Source: Nonomuraea ceibae (GTDB taxonomy: Bacteria; Actinomycetota; Actinomycetes; Streptosporangiales; Streptosporangiaceae). Taken from it: a stretch of DNA of 63,537 bases. Location: the NCBI RefSeq assembly GCF_019396325.1, contig NZ_JAHKRO010000050.1:1-63537 (forward strand). The letters run 5' to 3'. Made by a program: the position numbers and the translations under genes. Below the pieces are notes generated by a model that searched no databases, was not told the origin of the DNA, and saw only the letters and a program-made list of their open reading frames with translations. Positions 60,230 through 63,537 of the stretch are shown in pieces (the first letter of the stretch is position 1; every line of letters starts with the position of its first letter).

Positions 60230-60258
60230 TTGCTACATGCTTCGAGGGCTTTTGTCTA
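60230..60258 (-). promoter_or_regulatory. Presumed promoter of the synthetase-importer operon
   Basis: On the minus strand TAGACA (60258-60253), a 17-bp spacer and TAGCAA (60235-60230) form a recognisable -35/-10 pair reading towards the NRPS start 44 bp further. The Fur/Zur-type palindrome adjoins its -10. Confidence 0.5.
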
Positions 60259-60262
60259 GATC

Positions 60263-60292
60263 TTGAAAATGATTACCGTTATTTCGTACGAT
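60263..60292 (+). promoter_or_regulatory. Presumed rightward promoter, leaderless transcript
   Basis: TTGAAA (60263-60268), an 18-bp spacer and TACGAT (60287-60292) face the methyltransferase ATG at 60301, only 8 bp beyond the -10. The start codon has no ribosome site, so transcription probably begins at or next to the ATG. Confidence 0.55.
60264..60278. promoter_or_regulatory. Degenerate Fur/Zur-type box over the rightward -35
   Basis: TGAAAATGATTACCG has a perfect left half of the Zur-type TGAAAAT-G-ATTTTCA pattern and keeps ATT of the right half. It covers the -35 hexamer of the rightward promoter. Confidence 0.45.
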
Positions 60293-60300
60293 CTCGCCTC

Positions 60301-61419
60301 ATGTCGCCACTGAACGACCGCGCGGACCGCGCCGGGCGCACCGCGATCGCCGGATCCGCCACCGGTGGCACCGCGGCAGCCGTACAGGACCTGGACCGGC
60401 TGATCCTGCTCGGCATCGCCGCCGACCTGCACCGGCGCACCCGGCTGCGCGACGGCGGAACGCACGATCCCGACGCGGTCGCGCAGGACCTCGGCGCCGT
60501 ACCCCGCCACCGGTGGATCCCCGGGCACTGGCTCGCCGCCCTCCACGAGCACGGCCTGGCCGGCCGCGACGCCGCCGGCGGCTACCACGGCCTGCGCGCA
60601 CCACGCCGGGCCGAGCTGGCCGAAGCCCGGGCCCGCATGGAGTCCGCGCGGGCGGCGCTCGGCTACCCCGCCGAGCTCGCGGACCTGATGCTGCGGTCGC
60701 TGCGGGAGCTGCCCGCGCTGCTGCGCGACGAGGTCGGCGTGCAGGCGCTGCTCTACCCGGACGGCGAGCCGGGCACAGCCGAGGCCGTGTACCGCGGCAA
60801 CCTGATCAGCCGTTACCTCAACGCCGCCGCGGCCGAGGTGCTGAGGGATCTCGCCGGACGGACCGGCCGTCCACTGCGCATCCTCGAACTGGGCGCCGGC
60901 ATCGGCGCGACCACCGCCGACCTGCTGCCCGCGCTGGACGGCCGTCCGGTCGAGTTCTACCTGTTCACCGACCTGTCGCCGTTCTTCCTCGACGCCGCGC
61001 GGCGGCGGTTCGACGCGGGCTTCCTGCGTTACGCGCTGCTCGACATCGCCCGCGACCTGCCGCACCAGCCGGGAGAGCTGGATCTGGTCGTCGCGGCGAC
61101 GATGGCGCACAACGCCCCGCACGTCGGCCGACTGCTCGACCGGATCGCCGCGCTGCTGGCCCCCGGCGGCCGGGTGCTGCTCATCGAGACCGTCCGCGAA
61201 CACCCTCAGTCGCTGACCTCCATGCCGTTCGCGCTGTCCACCGCGGACGGGCCGCCCGAGCGGCACGACGCCCGAGCCGGCACCACCCGCACCTACCTGC
61301 GCCGCGAGGAATGGCTGGCCGCCCTGGAAGGCAGCGGGCTGCGCGTCGACGTGGACCTGCCCCGACGGGACGACCCTCTGACCGCGCTGTCGCAGCGCCT
61401 GTTCGCCGCCACCCGCTGA
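60301..61419 (+). CDS. Stand-alone NRPS/PKS-type methyltransferase
   Basis: 372 residues. N-terminal winged-helix part (LDRLILLGIAADLHRRTRL ... WLAALHEHGLAGRDAAGGYHGL), a linker with ALGYPAELADLMLRSLRELPALLRDE, then a class I SAM domain with motif LRILELGAGIGATTADLL and LLAPGGRVLLIETVREH. It aligns along its whole length with the second methyltransferase of the ABC fusion (ALGYPDEMAVFFRTALAHLPELLRDE; RVVELGGGAGG), so they are paralogues. These resemble the methyltransferase domains built into yersiniabactin-type synthetases, here acting in trans. First gene of the rightward operon. Confidence 0.85.
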   Translation: MSPLNDRADRAGRTAIAGSATGGTAAAVQDLDRLILLGIAADLHRRTRLRDGGTHDPDAVAQDLGAVPRHRWIPGHWLAALHEHGLAGRDAAGGYHGLRAPRRAELAEARARMESARAALGYPAELADLMLRSLRELPALLRDEVGVQALLYPDGEPGTAEAVYRGNLISRYLNAAAAEVLRDLAGRTGRPLRILELGAGIGATTADLLPALDGRPVEFYLFTDLSPFFLDAARRRFDAGFLRYALLDIARDLPHQPGELDLVVAATMAHNAPHVGRLLDRIAALLAPGGRVLLIETVREHPQSLTSMPFALSTADGPPERHDARAGTTRTYLRREEWLAALEGSGLRVDVDLPRRDDPLTALSQRLFAATR

Positions 61420-61440
61420 TCACTGACGATGGGAGTGCCC

Positions 61441-63384
61441 ATGAAGGAACTGGCCGAGATCTGGTCGGAGCTGCTCGACCTGCCGCCCGAGGAGATCCCG
61501 TACGACACCGGCTTCCTGCGCCTGGGCGGCGACTCCGTCCTCGCGGTGCGCATGTCCGCGCTGGTGCGCAAACGCCTCGGCGTCGCGCTGGCCCTGTCCG
61601 ACGTGCGCGTGGACACCACGCTGAACGAGCTGGCCGAGCTCGTCCGGCGACGCGCGGCCGGCGGCCCCGGACCGCGGGCCCTGCCGATCACGGTCACCCC
61701 GCGCCCGGACCCGCACGCCGAGTTCCCCCTGCTCCCCCTGCAGCAGGGGTACTTCGTCGGCCAGCAGGACGGCTGGGAGCTGTCCTACGACTCGGCCCAC
61801 TACTACCTCGACCACGCGCTGACCGGCGTCGACGGCGACGAGGCCGCCGACGCGCTCACGGACGCGATCGAGCGGCTGGCCGCGCACCAGCCCACGCTCC
61901 GGGCGCGCGTCACCTCCGACGGCCGCCAGCACGTCCTGCCCGCCGGCGCGCCCGGCGCCGTGCCGCGGGTGCGGGTGTACGACCTGCGCGAGGCGAGCCC
62001 GGACGAGATCGCCGCCACGCTGCGGGACGTACGGCACGAGATGAGCACCAGCGGCCCCGACCCCGCCCGCGGCCCCGGGCTGGACGTGCGGCTGACCTTG
62101 CTCCCGGAGGACGAGGGGCGGCTCCACCTGGGCCTGAGCCTGCTCGTCTTCGACGGCTGGTCGTCCAGCGTGCTCAGCCGCGACCTGCTCACCTTCGTCG
62201 CCGACTGGAACGCCGCCCTGCCGCCGCTGGAGATCCACTTCGGCGACTACGTGGCCTCGCTCGCCGGCCTGCCCGCCACCGAGGCGTGGCAGGCCGACCG
62301 CGACTGGTGGTGGTCCCGCCTGGAAGCGCTTCCCGGCCCGCCGGCCCTGCCGCTGGCCGCCGACCCGCAGCGGGTGCGCCCGGTCACGATGGGCAACCGC
62401 GAGCATCGCTGGAGCGCCGATCGCTGGAGCGCGCTGCGGCAGCAGTGCACGAGCCGGGGCGTCACCCCGTCGACGGCCATGCTCACCGCGTTCGGCGTGG
62501 TGCTGGCCCGCTGGGCCGGGCATCGCCGGATGCTGCTGAACGCCCTGCAGCTCAACCGGCTGCCGCTCCACCCCGACGTGCAGCGGGTCGTCGGCGCCTT
62601 CGCCGCCACCATGCTGCTCCCCCTCGACCTCGACCCGGCCGCCACGTTCGCCGAGCTCGCCACCGCCGCGCAGGTGGCCTCCGGCGAGCACGCGGCGCAC
62701 AACCTGGTCACCGGCGTGGAGGTGGGCCGGGAGCTGGCCCGCCGACGCGGCAGCCGGCGGCCGGTCGGGCCGGTGGTGTTCCAGAGCGTGCTCGGCGTCG
62801 ACGCCGCGATGGGCGGCCGCCCTCCGGAGGACGCCGGGCCGCTGGGCCGGGTGGTCGCCTCCGACTACTTCCACCAGTTGCGCACCCCGCAGGTCGCGAT
62901 CGAGGTGCGCTGCTTCGAGCTCGGCCCGGAGATGGTCGCGGTCTTCTCCCTCGTCGAGGAGCTCTTCGACCTCGATCAGGTGACGGCGGCCTTCGCCGAG
63001 TTCGTCGACCTGGTGGACGCCCTCGCCGACGGCTCCGGCTGGGACCGGGTGCCGGGCCTGCCCGAGGCCGCTGAACCCGTGCCGGACGAGAGGCTGCGTC
63101 TCGGCCTGCTGCCGGAAGCGGCCGTCCGTCACCAGGAGGGCCCGCCCGCCGACGACCTGGAGCAGGCGGTCGCCGACGTCTTCGAGGAGCTCCTGGAGGT
63201 TCCCGTGCTGGACCGGGGCGCGGACTTCTTCGGCCTGGGCGGGGACTCCCTGCTCGCGGTGCGGGCCGTGGTGCGCCTGGCCAAGGAGGCCGGGGCGTCC
63301 GTTCCGGTACGCGAGTTCCTGGCCGACCCGACCGTGGCCGGGGTGGCGCTGGCCGTCCGCGCCCGTCTCGGGGACGGGCGATGA
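61441..63384 (+). CDS. PCP - degenerate cyclisation domain - PCP protein
   Basis: 647 residues from the ATG at 61441 (GGGAGTG upstream). PCP 1-75 (LGGDS, Ser32); a condensation/cyclisation-type domain about 92-520; second PCP about 570-645 (LGGDSL, Ser603). In the core DxxxxDxxS motif the first Asp is replaced (Ser233, then Asp238 and Ser241 kept), and the GDFTS motif reads GAFAA at 385-389, losing the Asp and Thr tied to cyclodehydration in studied Cy domains. It may only condense. With no A domain, its PCPs must be loaded in trans, probably by the Cys-activating A domain. Its stop overlaps the next start (ATGA). Confidence 0.9.
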   Translation: MKELAEIWSELLDLPPEEIPYDTGFLRLGGDSVLAVRMSALVRKRLGVALALSDVRVDTTLNELAELVRRRAAGGPGPRALPITVTPRPDPHAEFPLLPLQQGYFVGQQDGWELSYDSAHYYLDHALTGVDGDEAADALTDAIERLAAHQPTLRARVTSDGRQHVLPAGAPGAVPRVRVYDLREASPDEIAATLRDVRHEMSTSGPDPARGPGLDVRLTLLPEDEGRLHLGLSLLVFDGWSSSVLSRDLLTFVADWNAALPPLEIHFGDYVASLAGLPATEAWQADRDWWWSRLEALPGPPALPLAADPQRVRPVTMGNREHRWSADRWSALRQQCTSRGVTPSTAMLTAFGVVLARWAGHRRMLLNALQLNRLPLHPDVQRVVGAFAATMLLPLDLDPAATFAELATAAQVASGEHAAHNLVTGVEVGRELARRRGSRRPVGPVVFQSVLGVDAAMGGRPPEDAGPLGRVVASDYFHQLRTPQVAIEVRCFELGPEMVAVFSLVEELFDLDQVTAAFAEFVDLVDALADGSGWDRVPGLPEAAEPVPDERLRLGLLPEAAVRHQEGPPADDLEQAVADVFEELLEVPVLDRGADFFGLGGDSLLAVRAVVRLAKEAGASVPVREFLADPTVAGVALAVRARLGDGR

Positions 63385-63537
63385 TCGGGCTGCTCGGCGC
63401 CACCGGCGCGGTGGGCCGGACGGCCGCTCAGCGCATCGCGGCCTTCGGCCTCGGCCCGTTACGCGTGGGCGGCAGGAACGTGGCGGCAGCCGCCGACGTC
63501 GCCGCCTCCCTCCCCGGCCCCCCCCCCGCCCTGCGCG
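63381..63537 (+). CDS. Partial NAD(P)-binding reductase (saccharopine dehydrogenase-like)
   Basis: Only the first 52 codons are present before the right edge. MIGLLGATGAVGRTAAQRIA is a GxxGxxG Rossmann start, and the following LRVGGRN fits the saccharopine-dehydrogenase NADP-binding family better than the thiazolinyl imide reductases of yersiniabactin and pyochelin (which start with a GFGR motif). Coupled by ATGA overlap to the PCP-Cy-PCP gene, so it is part of the metallophore pathway. A long C run near the end of the window could hide a base-count error. Confidence 0.6.
   Translation, partial: MIGLLGATGAVGRTAAQRIAAFGLGPLRVGGRNVAAAADVAASLPGPPPALR

Noticed and set aside
56449..60300. Very long plus-strand frame opposite the NRPS gene, continuous with the methyltransferase frame at 60,301
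   Set aside because: Only the part after 60,301 has family motifs; the rest is antisense shadow of the NRPS.
60187..60300. IdeR/DmdR iron box in the synthetase control region
   Set aside because: I find no TTAGGTTAGGCT-like 19-bp repeat; the symmetric elements are of Fur/Zur 7-1-7 type.
61441..63384. Ordinary peptide condensation (C) domain in the PCP-Cy-PCP protein
   Set aside because: The HHxxxDG motif is absent and the spacing S-x4-D-x2-S follows the cyclisation family, so I call it a degenerate Cy.
1..63537. CRISPR arrays, tRNA or rRNA genes, complete insertion sequences
   Set aside because: No regularly spaced repeats, no cloverleaf or rRNA-like stretches and no transposase gene were seen on either strand.

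Overview
The window is very GC-rich with strong G/C at third codon positions, GTG and TTG starts, many tightly overlapping genes and a dense set of TetR, HxlR, LysR, AraC, ArsR and MmyB-like regulators. This fits a filamentous actinomycete (Streptomyces/Streptosporangiales type); no ribosomal RNA, tRNA or housekeeping marker is present to place it further, so this is inference.

Layout. (1) 1-8.6 kb: a lipid- or polyketide-like locus. It holds the end of a wax-ester-synthase/PapA-type acyltransferase, a secreted protein, an MMPL exporter with a secreted partner, a KAS III homologue, and an ACP / KAS II / cytochrome P450 operon. (2) 8.6-41 kb: an accessory region made mostly of a regulator paired with a reductase, monooxygenase or transporter, often divergent and sharing a palindromic operator. 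It includes two TetR/NmrA pairs, two FAD monooxygenases, two LysR genes, an ECF sigma factor with a SnoaL-like tail, three members of the RibD/DHFR-like family (one broken), an orphan FxLD-type methyltransferase and several decayed fragments. Within it, 35,616-37,869 has about 50-bp terminal inverted repeats (TGT...ACA) and a 5-bp flanking duplication, and looks like a transposase-less mobile unit carrying a TetR/NmrA pair. (3) 41-63.5 kb: a metallophore-type NRPS/PKS cluster that continues off the right edge.

The metallophore cluster has two divergent transcription units leaving 60.2 kb. Leftward: an ArCP-Cy-A(Cys)-PCP synthetase, a KS-AT-KR-ACP-Cy-TE protein, a peptide/nickel-type substrate-binding lipoprotein, two permeases, and one reading frame encoding two ABC ATPase domains followed by two methyltransferases. 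Rightward: a third methyltransferase, a PCP-Cy*-PCP protein and a partial NAD(P)-binding reductase. Together these are the parts of a yersiniabactin-like assembly line dealt out differently: the PCP normally before the thioesterase is absent there and an extra PCP is on a separate protein, and the methyltransferases act in trans. The control region holds Fur/Zur-type inverted repeats (7-1-7) over the two divergent promoters, and a similar box precedes the neighbouring methyltransferase/flavoprotein operon at 41 kb. Together with the nickel/opine-type importer this resembles the Zur-controlled coelibactin cluster of Streptomyces coelicolor more than an IdeR-controlled iron siderophore. A zincophore is therefore my leading inference. 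No salicylate synthase, aryl-AMP ligase, thiazolinyl reductase or phosphopantetheinyl transferase is visible; these would have to lie beyond the right edge or elsewhere.
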